Origin: Oscillospiraceae bacterium
GTDB lineage: Bacteria; Bacillota; Clostridia; Oscillospirales; Oscillospiraceae
NCBI GenBank assembly: GCA_015068245.1
Contig: SVKU01000003.1
Coordinates: forward strand, 1-64,000
Reading direction: 5' to 3'
DNA: 64,000 nucleotides
Under the pieces are notes generated by a model. That model did not search any database. It had not been told where the DNA came from and saw only the letters and a list, made by a program, of their open reading frames with translations. Shown one piece after another: positions 25,780 to 34,002 of this stretch (the first letter of the stretch is position 1; each line of letters begins with the position of its first letter). The translations under genes were made by a program, and so were the position numbers.

Positions 25780-26951
25780 TGAAAGTGGTTCTGGACGTGG
25801 GCTGGAGAAGCCTGCATCATTATGACGAAGAACTGTGCGGCGACCGTGTTATGCTGCGCCGTGATGAAGGCACTTTTATGGGTGTGCTGGCAGACGGTAT
25901 GGGCAGCGGTGTTAAAGCCAATATTATGTCAACTATGACGGGCACTATACTGTCCACCATGCTGGCCGGTGGTGCTGATGTCGAAACTGCGGTTGATACT
26001 GTGGTAAAGACGTTGCCCATATGCAGCGAGCGAGGCATATCCTACTGCACCTTTTCCGTGGTAAAGATAGAGCCTGACGGAAAGGCTGTGTTTGTTGAGT
26101 ATGACAACCCCATCACATGGTTTGTCCGGGGAGGACAGGCATCTCAGCTGGATTATAAACGCCTCATTATGAGTGACAAAATCATAAGGGAGGCATCGGA
26201 ACAGCTTATACCCGGTGACTTGATAGTTGTAACTTCCGATGGTGCGGTAAATGCGGCTGCCGATAATGTGTTCAGCTTTGACTGGACATGGGAGTCTCTG
26301 GCGAAGTGGCTGGAGGAAAATGCATCGTATTATCCAACTTCCCAAATGCTTGCATACGCTCTTACGGAAAAAATCAATGACCTTTACTTCGGCCAGCCTG
26401 CGGACGATACCACGGCCATGGTCATCAAGGTCATGAAAGACACTCCTGTCAGCCTAATTTTCGGACCTGCTGAGGACAAGGAAAAAGACCGGGAAATGGT
26501 AAAAGCGTTCATGGCCGATCCCGGAATAAAGATAGTCTGCGGCGGCACAACTGCTCAGATGGTGGGACGCATAACAGGTCAGGAAGTGATTCCACTGGAC
26601 ATGGACGATGATGGCATGGGTATCCCGCCTATATCCTTTATGGACGGCGTGGATCTTGTTACCGAGGGCGTTGTAACCATGGCGAAAACTCTTGAGATAG
26701 TCAGGGATTATTTTGAAAATGGACCGTTTAAAGAGGACTTTTCCGTATTGGATATGGAAAATGGAGCAGCATTCATTGCAAAGCAGCTTATTGAAGATTG
26801 TACCGAGCTGAAAATATACCTTGGCAAAGCATTGAACCCTGCCTATAAGGACGATAATAAGCTGGGTGTTTCTGTCAAAAGTGCTATCGTAAATGAGTTG
26901 AAAGAGATACTTACCGCCCACGGAAGGTATGTGGATATAGTATATTATTAG
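25779..26951 (+). CDS. SpoIIE-type PP2C serine phosphatase (HfsC-like)
   Basis: The 390-residue soluble protein starts with a SpoIIE/PP2C phosphatase domain of about 215 residues: GDRVMLRR, VLADGMGSGVKAN with the metal-binding Asp, GDLIVVTSDGAV and DDTTAMVIKV. The C-terminal 170 residues (from FGPAEDKEKDREMVKAFM) form a second domain I cannot name. It overlaps the sensor stop by one base (TAATG), so the pair should be made together. The likely role is to remove phosphate from a Ser/Thr protein, such as an anti-sigma-antagonist type target, when the sensor changes state. No such target is encoded next to it. Confidence 0.88.
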   Translation: MKVVLDVGWRSLHHYDEELCGDRVMLRRDEGTFMGVLADGMGSGVKANIMSTMTGTILSTMLAGGADVETAVDTVVKTLPICSERGISYCTFSVVKIEPDGKAVFVEYDNPITWFVRGGQASQLDYKRLIMSDKIIREASEQLIPGDLIVVTSDGAVNAAADNVFSFDWTWESLAKWLEENASYYPTSQMLAYALTEKINDLYFGQPADDTTAMVIKVMKDTPVSLIFGPAEDKEKDREMVKAFMADPGIKIVCGGTTAQMVGRITGQEVIPLDMDDDGMGIPPISFMDGVDLVTEGVVTMAKTLEIVRDYFENGPFKEDFSVLDMENGAAFIAKQLIEDCTELKIYLGKALNPAYKDDNKLGVSVKSAIVNELKEILTAHGRYVDIVYY

Positions 26952-27011
26952 TTAACAGTTAACGGTTTTTGGTATTGCTCCCTGACCCGGGTTAACTGAA
27001 AGAAAGGTCGT

Positions 27012-28757
27012 ATGCTCATGCGCTCACTTCGTATGAAGCTTGTTATGATAATGGTTCTGCTCATCATCGCACTGATGATAGTTGTTGCATCGTTTCTTAT
27101 AAACGGTGTAGGCAGCTTTTATCTCGGTGAGTTTTACGAGCAGATGGGAACGTCCTTTTCCGAGGACTTTCTGCTGCGGCTGACAGATGCGGCTGCAGAT
27201 GGTCCCGAGAATCTGTATGAACTGGTCATGGCACAGTCTGACCTGGCCATAGACCTTGGCAGCCGAAATGCATATATTCTCGACGAAAATGGTGCATACC
27301 TTTGCGGTTCAACTGATGAAGCGGAATTCGGGCCGGAAATCACCGACAATATTCTGACCGCCATGACAGGTCAGGTGGGGCAGGACAGGAGCATTATCAA
27401 CTCGTATATGGACGTTGCCATACCCATTTCCAGCGGAGATAATGAATACATCGTTTACATTCGCGACAACAAGCAGACTGTTGATAACCTGAACTCCCAG
27501 ATAATCATGATAATTTTCCAGTCTCTTGCACTTGGTCTTGTTATTTGCGTGGTTTTGAGCTTCCTGTTGGCGGAAATCATGATAAACCCCATCGAAAGGC
27601 TTACGGAAGGCACCATGCGGGTTGCGGAAGGTGATTTTGGTGAGCGTATCGAGGTGCATTCCAGGGACGAGATAAGTGTACTTACGGAGAATTTCAACGA
27701 GATGGCAGGCGTGCTTCAAAGCACCATGGACGAGATAAACTCCGAGCGCGACAAGCTGTCTACTCTGTTCCTTCATATGACGGACGGCGTGGTGGCTTTC
27801 AGCAGAAACGGAGACGTTATCCAGTCAAATCCTGCCAGTGCAAGAATGTTGGGCAGGGAAATGGACGAAAACGTTGCTTATGACGATATATTCGGTTCGA
27901 TCACCTCTCTTGAAGAGATTCTGGATCAGTCCGGCAGCGAGCCGATATCTGCCCAGATGAAGGTGGGGAAAAGTGACCTTGAATTATCTTTGGCACCCTT
28001 TTCTGCCGATGAATCTCAGGGCGGTGTGCTGGCGGTTATCCACGACGTTACCGCTCAGCGGAAGTCTGAGGAAATGCGCCGTGAATTTGTTGCAAACGTC
28101 AGCCATGAGCTGAGAACGCCTTTGACCAACATCAAAAGCTACACCGAAACCATCATTGACGCAGGCGACGATTTGCCGCCTGACATGAAAGCCAGCTTCT
28201 TTGGAGTAATTCTCAGCGAAGCTGACCGTATGACGAGAATCGTTCAGGACCTGCTTACGTTGTCACGGTTCGACTATGGCAAGATGGAAATGAATTTTTC
28301 CGATTTCGGCATCGCTGAAGCCGTTCAGAATGTTTATAATGCGGTTATCATAGACGCACAGAACCATGGTCACGAGCTGCTGCTTGAAATGGAAAAGGAT
28401 TTGCCTGTTATTCATGCGGATAAGGAGCGTATGGAACAGGTTATTATGAATATCGTTTCCAACGCTATCAAATATACTCCAGACGGCGGCAGGATAGAAT
28501 TATCCGCATGGACGATGGGTGAAAAGGTCAGCATATCCGTATCGGATAACGGTGTGGGCATTCCCGAAGAGGATCAGCCAAGACTGTTCGACAGATTCTA
28601 CCGTGTGGACAAGGCCAGATCCCGTGAGGCGGGAGGTTCCGGTCTTGGACTGTCTATCGTAAAAGAAATTGTTCAGGCTCACAACGGTGTTATCGATATT
28701 CGCAGCAAGCAGGGAGAAGGCACCACCATGACGGTGACCCTGCCCATCAAAAGGTGA
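27012..28757 (+). CDS. WalK-like sensor histidine kinase
   Basis: The 581-residue kinase has membrane helices at about 9-31 and 163-186, an extracytoplasmic sensor of about 130 residues, HAMP (about 187-240), PAS (about 248-350), HisKA with His 365 in FVANVSHELRTPLTN, and a HATPase domain with NIVSNAIKYTPDGG, DNGVGIP and GGSGLGLSIV. This is the domain order of WalK, which controls wall turnover. YycH- and YycI-like genes follow directly. No walR response regulator precedes it; the phosphatase gene ends 60 bp upstream, so the kinase probably belongs to the same transcript. Confidence 0.92.
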   Translation: MLMRSLRMKLVMIMVLLIIALMIVVASFLINGVGSFYLGEFYEQMGTSFSEDFLLRLTDAAADGPENLYELVMAQSDLAIDLGSRNAYILDENGAYLCGSTDEAEFGPEITDNILTAMTGQVGQDRSIINSYMDVAIPISSGDNEYIVYIRDNKQTVDNLNSQIIMIIFQSLALGLVICVVLSFLLAEIMINPIERLTEGTMRVAEGDFGERIEVHSRDEISVLTENFNEMAGVLQSTMDEINSERDKLSTLFLHMTDGVVAFSRNGDVIQSNPASARMLGREMDENVAYDDIFGSITSLEEILDQSGSEPISAQMKVGKSDLELSLAPFSADESQGGVLAVIHDVTAQRKSEEMRREFVANVSHELRTPLTNIKSYTETIIDAGDDLPPDMKASFFGVILSEADRMTRIVQDLLTLSRFDYGKMEMNFSDFGIAEAVQNVYNAVIIDAQNHGHELLLEMEKDLPVIHADKERMEQVIMNIVSNAIKYTPDGGRIELSAWTMGEKVSISVSDNGVGIPEEDQPRLFDRFYRVDKARSREAGGSGLGLSIVKEIVQAHNGVIDIRSKQGEGTTMTVTLPIKR

Positions 28758-28765
28758 GGCTGAGC

Positions 28766-29989
28766 ATGAGAAGTAAGATCATTGAACTGACCAAAACTCT
28801 TTTGCTGATAGCACTGACCTGTTCTGCCATTTACCTGACTATTGTGGCTAACAGCTATTACAACCTTAAACTGCCGTTTATCGACAGCAAGGGCGAGGAA
28901 TCGGCAGCGGTTACCGGCGTTAACACTGTGTCAGAAGCATCAAAGCCTGTAAAAATGGCGGTTATGAATTCTTACGGCCGCTACGCCGCTATATACAGCA
29001 GTGACAGCGTCGAGCAGATGTATGACAGTCTGGGCAAATATCTGGGCGAAGCGCTGGGTACTATGGGACAGGCAGAAGCAGTACAGCCGGAAACGGTGAT
29101 GGAAAAGCTGTCACTGCAGGGGATATTCTATGAATTTCCCGGCCGGATACATCTGTCTGCGCTGGCAGCATGGCTTGGAGCCGGATTGCCGTCTGCGGCT
29201 GAGGATCCGGCTGCCGAAATGTTTGTTATATCTTTGGACGACAGCGGTGAGACGCTTTGTTATCGCACAGATGACGGCTGGCACAGCTGCCGTATCGAAC
29301 TGAGGGACGACATCGCAGCCGATATGGACATCTATCGCCCAAACAACGTCAGCTTTGCTTTCGAATTGGCTCGGACGGAAAGTTCCTTTGATGATATCGA
29401 AGGGTTTTGCCTTATCGACAATCAGCCTGCTCCGCCTGCAATAACGGCACAGCCGATGACTGCGCAGCTGCGTGAAACAGTGGCGTCGTATCTCGGATTC
29501 AATCCGTATTCCGACAGCTCTTATATTGAAGACAACGGTGACGAGGTTTTTACAGCCAATAACTCCATGCTCAGACTGGAAACCGGAGGACTGCTTACTT
29601 TTAATGCGCCGGGAAACGGCACAAGAAGTATTTCCGCCGCAGATAGGGTCGAGCTTGCCCGTTCTGCATTGATGGAACTGGTTTCTCCCGGTGAAGCCAG
29701 ACTGTATTTCGCCGGTGAAGAATACGAAAACGGAGCATATACTCTCAATTTCGACTATTATGTGTCCGGCATCAGAGTGATAACCGGCAGCGGCAGCGGT
29801 GCGCAGGTGGTAGTCGAAAGCGGAAAGATAACACGAATGACCGTATGGCTGAGAAGCTATGCAAAAACCGACTCGGTCGAATCTTTGCTGCCTGCCGTTC
29901 AGGCTGCGGCAATGAAGGACGGTCGGCTGGAAGTTGTTTATACGGACAATGGGGCAGATACCCTTACTGCCGGTTGGACAGCGGAATAG
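28766..29989 (+). CDS. YycH-like regulatory protein
   Basis: The 407-residue protein has one N-terminal membrane helix (about 8-28) and a large outside part with mixed beta structure. Position right after the kinase, size and weak likeness (SFELARTES, TFNAPG, YYVSGIRV) fit the YycH family that modulates WalK through membrane contacts. The start at ATG 28766 is preferred because GAGG lies well placed upstream; a GTG at 28754 overlapping the kinase stop is possible. Confidence 0.72.
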   Translation: MRSKIIELTKTLLLIALTCSAIYLTIVANSYYNLKLPFIDSKGEESAAVTGVNTVSEASKPVKMAVMNSYGRYAAIYSSDSVEQMYDSLGKYLGEALGTMGQAEAVQPETVMEKLSLQGIFYEFPGRIHLSALAAWLGAGLPSAAEDPAAEMFVISLDDSGETLCYRTDDGWHSCRIELRDDIAADMDIYRPNNVSFAFELARTESSFDDIEGFCLIDNQPAPPAITAQPMTAQLRETVASYLGFNPYSDSSYIEDNGDEVFTANNSMLRLETGGLLTFNAPGNGTRSISAADRVELARSALMELVSPGEARLYFAGEEYENGAYTLNFDYYVSGIRVITGSGSGAQVVVESGKITRMTVWLRSYAKTDSVESLLPAVQAAAMKDGRLEVVYTDNGADTLTAGWTAE

Positions 29990-30004
29990 AAAAGGAGGGG
30001 TGAC

Positions 30005-30835
30005 ATGCAGGCATCAAAAATAAAAAACGTATTCTTGCTGGCCTTGGTACTGGTCAATGTGTTTCTGCTGATACTTGTCATCCCTCAAATGAGGCAGACA
30101 AAAAACAGCAGCGAAAAGGCAGGTCAGGAACTGGAGCAGATATTCAGCCGGAGAGGCATAGAGCTGGACTGGTCAGTGGTGTCCCATGAACTTGAGTTGT
30201 ATGAACTGGAACTGGATGGCGACAGTACGGCAGAGCAAAATGCTGCGTCACTTCTGCTGGGGTCTGCCATGCTGGTTGATGACGGCGAAGGGTTGGTAAG
30301 CAACAGCTATGTTGGTCAGAAAGGTACGGCAGAGTTTCATAAAAGCGGAGCATTCAGCGCAGTGCTTACAGAAAAGGAAAATGCCGGAGCCGACTTGTCC
30401 CAGGCGGGTAGAGAGTTGCTGGAAAGCATGGGTTTTGTCCTCCACGGAGATGTTGTTCTGACCCGTGAGTCTGCAGGAAAGTATATAGTATCTGCCGTTC
30501 AGAGCCTTGAAGGCGCACCGGTGTACAGTTCACAGGCTGTTTTGAGCTACGATAATTACTGCCTTACGGGGGTGTCGGGTGTGTGGTACAGCACATATCA
30601 GGGGCATATGGGCAACGAAAAATGCATATCAGCAGTGACGGCTCTGGTCAGCTTCCTAGCCAGCCAGGACGAACTGGGCTGGCTGTGCACATCTGTCGAA
30701 GAAGTGTCTCAGGGCTATATAGAAGAAGCCACGCCCTCTTTGGGTGCGGCAAGACTGGTTCCGGTATGGAAGATTCGCACCGACACCGGAGAGTTCTATG
30801 TAAATGGATTGACAAAAGAAGTGTCTATGGCGTGA
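30005..30835 (+). CDS. YycI-like regulatory protein
   Basis: The 276-residue protein has an N-terminal helix (KNVFLLALVLVNVFLLILVI) and an outside domain. The helix, spacing and late segment AARLVPVWKIRTDTGEFYVNG match YycI proteins, which bind YycH and the kinase membrane helices. AAGGAGGGG precedes the ATG. It ends the operon before a strong terminator. Confidence 0.78.
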   Translation: MQASKIKNVFLLALVLVNVFLLILVIPQMRQTKNSSEKAGQELEQIFSRRGIELDWSVVSHELELYELELDGDSTAEQNAASLLLGSAMLVDDGEGLVSNSYVGQKGTAEFHKSGAFSAVLTEKENAGADLSQAGRELLESMGFVLHGDVVLTRESAGKYIVSAVQSLEGAPVYSSQAVLSYDNYCLTGVSGVWYSTYQGHMGNEKCISAVTALVSFLASQDELGWLCTSVEEVSQGYIEEATPSLGAARLVPVWKIRTDTGEFYVNGLTKEVSMA

Positions 30836-30857
30836 AGCTATCAAAGGATAATGCCAC

Positions 30858-30900
30858 AAAACCAAAACCGGGCGGCTGCAGCCGCCCGGTTTTGGTTTTT
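30858..30900. terminator. Bidirectional terminator between converging operons
   Basis: A 19-bp perfect stem (30858-30876 with 30881-30899) with a TGCA loop has a T-run on both sides. It ends the YycI-like gene on the plus strand and overlaps the stop of the adenylating ligase on the minus strand. Confidence 0.93.
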
Positions 30901-32359
30901 ATAAGTTTTTCAAGGCCTGTTTGTCCACCTTGACGCCTGTCATAGGCATTTTTTCAAGCACGGTGATAACTCGAGGCAGCTTGTAATTTTCCATGGAAGC
31001 TGCGAGAAACGCCTTGAAATCAGCAGCGTTGTATTCCACGCCCTTCTCCATTTCGATAAACAGTCTCGGTACCTGGCCGTGGAGTTTATCTTCCACAGGG
31101 ATACATGCTGCGTAAGCAACGCCATTGTATTTTACAGCAAGGTTTTCCAGTTCCAGAGCGGAAACCTTTATGCCGCCAACATTGATAACATCGCCTCGGC
31201 GGCCGATAACGTAGATGAGTCCGTCCTCGTCGATAAAGCCAAGGTCGTTGGTATAAATAGTGTCGCCGTCCAGAACGCTGGCAGTAAGCTCAGGCTCATC
31301 CCAGTAGCCTATCATATGGAACTTGCTTTCGTAGGCGATAAGACCGGGGTTTTCACGGGTAGCACCGGTGATCTCATTGCGGTCATCGTCCACAAGGAAT
31401 ACTCTTGTATCGGGCATAGGCCAACCGACGCAGCTGGTGCGTCCGGGATACTGGCTGAAGCAGTATTTGCCGATACAATAGACTTCAGAAGCACCGTAAG
31501 CGTAATAAAGCCTGGTGTTGGGAAGCAGAGACATTATCTTTTCACGGTCGCTGTCGGGATATGCAAGGGAACCGGAGTCGATATATTTGATCTGATCCTT
31601 ATAGTCGCCCAATCTGTCTTTCGACAGGGTGAGCAGCATACGGGCAGCGGAAGGCAGCAGGTGCATGGCGGTAACGCCATACTTTTCAATGGTGTTGAAA
31701 AAGGCCTTTATTCTCACCATGCCGTCGAAAAGCACAAGGGTAAAGCCTGCATAAACAGCGGCGTCGACCTTACGCAGGGAATATACATGATTCAGCGGAC
31801 CGTAAACCATATACACGGTGTCGGGCTCGGCAAGGGAGGTTATGACCTGATTCTTTGCCACAAGGAAAAGGGAATAATGCCCGGTCAGGACACCTTTTGC
31901 CTTGCCTGTGGTGCCGGTGGTGAAAATAAGGTCAGCCGGCTGTTCGGCTTCGGGAAACGGCACTTCTGTTCCGGCATAGGGTGCAGCCCATTCGGTCAGT
32001 GCGGCCATATCGATGGTCTGACACGGTGCATCCACCGCTTTTGCAGAAATGAGCCATTTGGCACCGGTAGCTTCGAGTATGCTTTTTACGTTGTCCTCGG
32101 GGACCTGCTTGTCGATAAGCACAGCGATGCAGCCGGCGTACTGGATGCCGTAATATGCCGACACGAATGATACGGTGTTGGTGGCCTGCACCAGCACACA
32201 GTCGCCCTTTTTCAGACCTTTGGACAACAGATATCCTGCCACGCCGCTTATTTCTGCCCAAAGCTGAGCATAGTCTGCCTGGCGGGTTTCGTCGATAGCG
32301 GCAATGGCGGCAGGCTTTGTTTTGGAATTTTCAAAAATCTTCTCGCACAGAGAAACCAT
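30899..32359 (-). CDS. AMP-forming ligase (DltA-like / acyl-CoA synthetase family)
   Basis: The 486-residue ANL-superfamily enzyme activates a carboxylate with ATP and passes it to a thiol. The P-loop FTTGTTGKAKGV is near 165-176, the A5-like motif YYAYGASE near 305, YTNDLGFIDEDGLIYVIGRRGD near 389-410 and the final catalytic Lys near GVKVDKQ. With the carrier protein 67 bp upstream and MBOAT plus SGNH genes further up, it most likely loads that carrier, as DltA loads DltC. The substrate could be D-Ala or an acyl group. The ATG at 32359 has GGAGG 6 bases upstream. Confidence 0.85.
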   Translation of the reverse strand: MVSLCEKIFENSKTKPAAIAAIDETRQADYAQLWAEISGVAGYLLSKGLKKGDCVLVQATNTVSFVSAYYGIQYAGCIAVLIDKQVPEDNVKSILEATGAKWLISAKAVDAPCQTIDMAALTEWAAPYAGTEVPFPEAEQPADLIFTTGTTGKAKGVLTGHYSLFLVAKNQVITSLAEPDTVYMVYGPLNHVYSLRKVDAAVYAGFTLVLFDGMVRIKAFFNTIEKYGVTAMHLLPSAARMLLTLSKDRLGDYKDQIKYIDSGSLAYPDSDREKIMSLLPNTRLYYAYGASEVYCIGKYCFSQYPGRTSCVGWPMPDTRVFLVDDDRNEITGATRENPGLIAYESKFHMIGYWDEPELTASVLDGDTIYTNDLGFIDEDGLIYVIGRRGDVINVGGIKVSALELENLAVKYNGVAYAACIPVEDKLHGQVPRLFIEMEKGVEYNAADFKAFLAASMENYKLPRVITVLEKMPMTGVKVDKQALKNL

Positions 32360-32388
32360 GGAGTACCTCCGTATTCTGAAATAATGCA

Positions 32389-32418
32389 AAGGTCCGGGTC
32401 AGTCTGAACCCGGACCTT
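32389..32418 (-). other. Hairpin between carrier protein and ligase genes
   Basis: An 11-bp perfect stem (32408-32418 with 32389-32399) and an 8-nt loop fill the short gap. The downstream T content is weak, so it may reduce rather than stop read-through and so set the carrier-to-ligase ratio. Confidence 0.6.
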
Positions 32419-32426
32419 AACTGTTT

Positions 32427-32660
32427 TTAAAGACCGTTCTGCAGGCTGTTGATCAGTTCGATCATGGCGTCCACAGAGTTGAGGTTTTCGGGAACCAGAT
32501 CGTCAACGGATACTTCGATGTCGAAAGCATCATTCAGCTCAACAACAACGGTAACGATGTCGAAAGAATCGAGAATGTTATCGTCGATAAGGGTGGTGGC
32601 AGTCTCGAAATCCACCTCAGGCTTGATATCCTTCAGAATGGCAAGCAGCTGTTCTCTCAT
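32427..32660 (-). CDS. Acyl/aminoacyl carrier protein (DltC-like)
   Basis: The 77-residue four-helix carrier has the phosphopantetheine attachment motif ILDSFD with Ser 32, followed by VVVELNDAFDIEVSVDDL. Length and helix spacing fit DltC and other stand-alone carriers. It lies between SGNH and ligase genes of the dlt-like set. A near-consensus promoter 56-83 bases upstream suggests it can be made independently of the MBOAT-SGNH pair. Confidence 0.9.
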   Translation of the reverse strand: MREQLLAILKDIKPEVDFETATTLIDDNILDSFDIVTVVVELNDAFDIEVSVDDLVPENLNSVDAMIELINSLQNGL

Positions 32661-32715
32661 TATGATTACTCCTTAAAACATATTGGCAGATAATTCGCCA
32701 TTTTCTAACTATATA

Positions 32716-32743
32716 ATTCTAACACAATATAAATAAAATGCAA
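32716..32743 (-). promoter_or_regulatory. Promoter of the carrier-ligase pair
   Basis: On the minus strand TTGCAT (32743-32738), a 16-bp spacer and TAGAAT (32721-32716) precede the carrier start at 32660. Confidence 0.5.
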
Positions 32744-32756
32744 CATATAAATATTA

Positions 32757-32787
32757 TCCCCGCTGCGGACAAGTTCCACAGCGGGGA
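32757..32787 (-). terminator. Hairpin after the SGNH gene
   Basis: A 9-bp GC-rich stem (32757-32765 with 32779-32787), extended inward past one mismatch, follows the SGNH stop. The A/T-rich tail is poor in T-runs, so termination is likely partial. Confidence 0.5.
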
Positions 32788-32814
32788 ATGGAAAGTTATT
32801 CTAAGGTTCAGTTG

Positions 32815-33984
32815 TCAGTCTATGGGTTCTTCTTCCGGCTGTTCTGCTTCGGCTTCTTCTTCCCATGCGTCAAACACAGCCTGAACATCATCTTCCAGCT
32901 CGAAGTGGTCGGGGTCAAATGTCTGTCCATCTTCCAGATAGTTGACGGCGAGGGCTTCGGCCACGATAGCCTTATATTCCTCTGCGGCCTTGTCCCACGA
33001 TTCATAGCCTGCCTGACCGCGCTTGTCTTTAAAGCCCTGCTCTTCAATAAGTATCTTGCTGAAATAATCGGTATACTTCATGGAGCCGTAAACGTTGGTA
33101 TGGTCTCTGTCATAATAGTCATGATAGAAATCTATACCAATTTCTTCATATTCGAAGTTGAAATCCCGGAAATAAAGCCCGTATTCCTTGATAATCTCAC
33201 CAATATAGTTATAGTTCTGACGCTTTTCGACGTTTTCAAGGCACACCGGAGTAGACACAAACATTACCTTTATATCGTTATCGATACAGTATTGGCAAAG
33301 GTCCCTCAATGTATCTTCGTGCACCTGTTCTATCGGCCGTGTGTTGTGGTCATAAACAATGGACAACTCATCTATATCGGCAACATTGTACAGGAATCGG
33401 CTATAGTTGCTGCCGCCCTTGAGCCCGTTAAGCCTGCGGGAAATATCCTCTTCCGTCAGTTCCTGCCAGCGATCATGATAGCGATACAGAGGAACAAACA
33501 GTTCAAATTTCTGGTAAATATTGAGGAACTCAAATCTTCCTGTAAGCAGGCCGACCATAGCTTTATATTTGGTCACGGATGCGGGCCAATAGTCAAACAG
33601 GTAATGCATGTTTATAACATATTTGTCCTGCTTGTACTCTTTAATAAGCTGCTTGGTGTCGATTATGTACACAGCATCGGGCTGAGTTTTGCGGCATTCT
33701 TCGATAATGTATTTTGCGGCCTCAAAAGGCTGGCTGTTGGAAGTAAAGTTGTGTACTGCGATACCGTACTTATCCCATGCAAGAGGGGGCTGGAAAAAGG
33801 TATAAACTTCACTTGAACCAACGTAAACAGCATCGAGGGTCTCCGGCTCTTCTTCAAAGAAGCCGCCGATCCATTCGTTGTTTCGATAGTCCTGGGGGCA
33901 GGTCAGATAAAACTGCACCACAAGGAATATGGCAACACATATCAGGACAAACAAAATTGACCTGAAAACTTGTCCTTTAGTCAT
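32815..33984 (-). CDS. SGNH-type transferase/hydrolase (DltD-like)
   Basis: The 389-residue protein has an N-terminal membrane helix (about 8-27) and an outside SGNH domain. VGSSEVYTFFQP near residues 54-65 gives the nucleophilic Ser block, VMFVSTPV the middle strand, and DRDHTNVYGSMKYTDYFSK the Asp-His block. DltD has the same architecture and passes D-Ala to teichoic acid. The C-terminus is acidic. The ATG at 33984 with GGTGA upstream is chosen; TTG or GTG codons 9-12 bases earlier are possible. It starts 18 bp after the MBOAT gene. Confidence 0.82.
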   Translation of the reverse strand: MTKGQVFRSILFVLICVAIFLVVQFYLTCPQDYRNNEWIGGFFEEEPETLDAVYVGSSEVYTFFQPPLAWDKYGIAVHNFTSNSQPFEAAKYIIEECRKTQPDAVYIIDTKQLIKEYKQDKYVINMHYLFDYWPASVTKYKAMVGLLTGRFEFLNIYQKFELFVPLYRYHDRWQELTEEDISRRLNGLKGGSNYSRFLYNVADIDELSIVYDHNTRPIEQVHEDTLRDLCQYCIDNDIKVMFVSTPVCLENVEKRQNYNYIGEIIKEYGLYFRDFNFEYEEIGIDFYHDYYDRDHTNVYGSMKYTDYFSKILIEEQGFKDKRGQAGYESWDKAAEEYKAIVAEALAVNYLEDGQTFDPDHFELEDDVQAVFDAWEEEAEAEQPEEEPID

Positions 33985-34002
33985 TTTGATCACCAATTAT
34001 TC

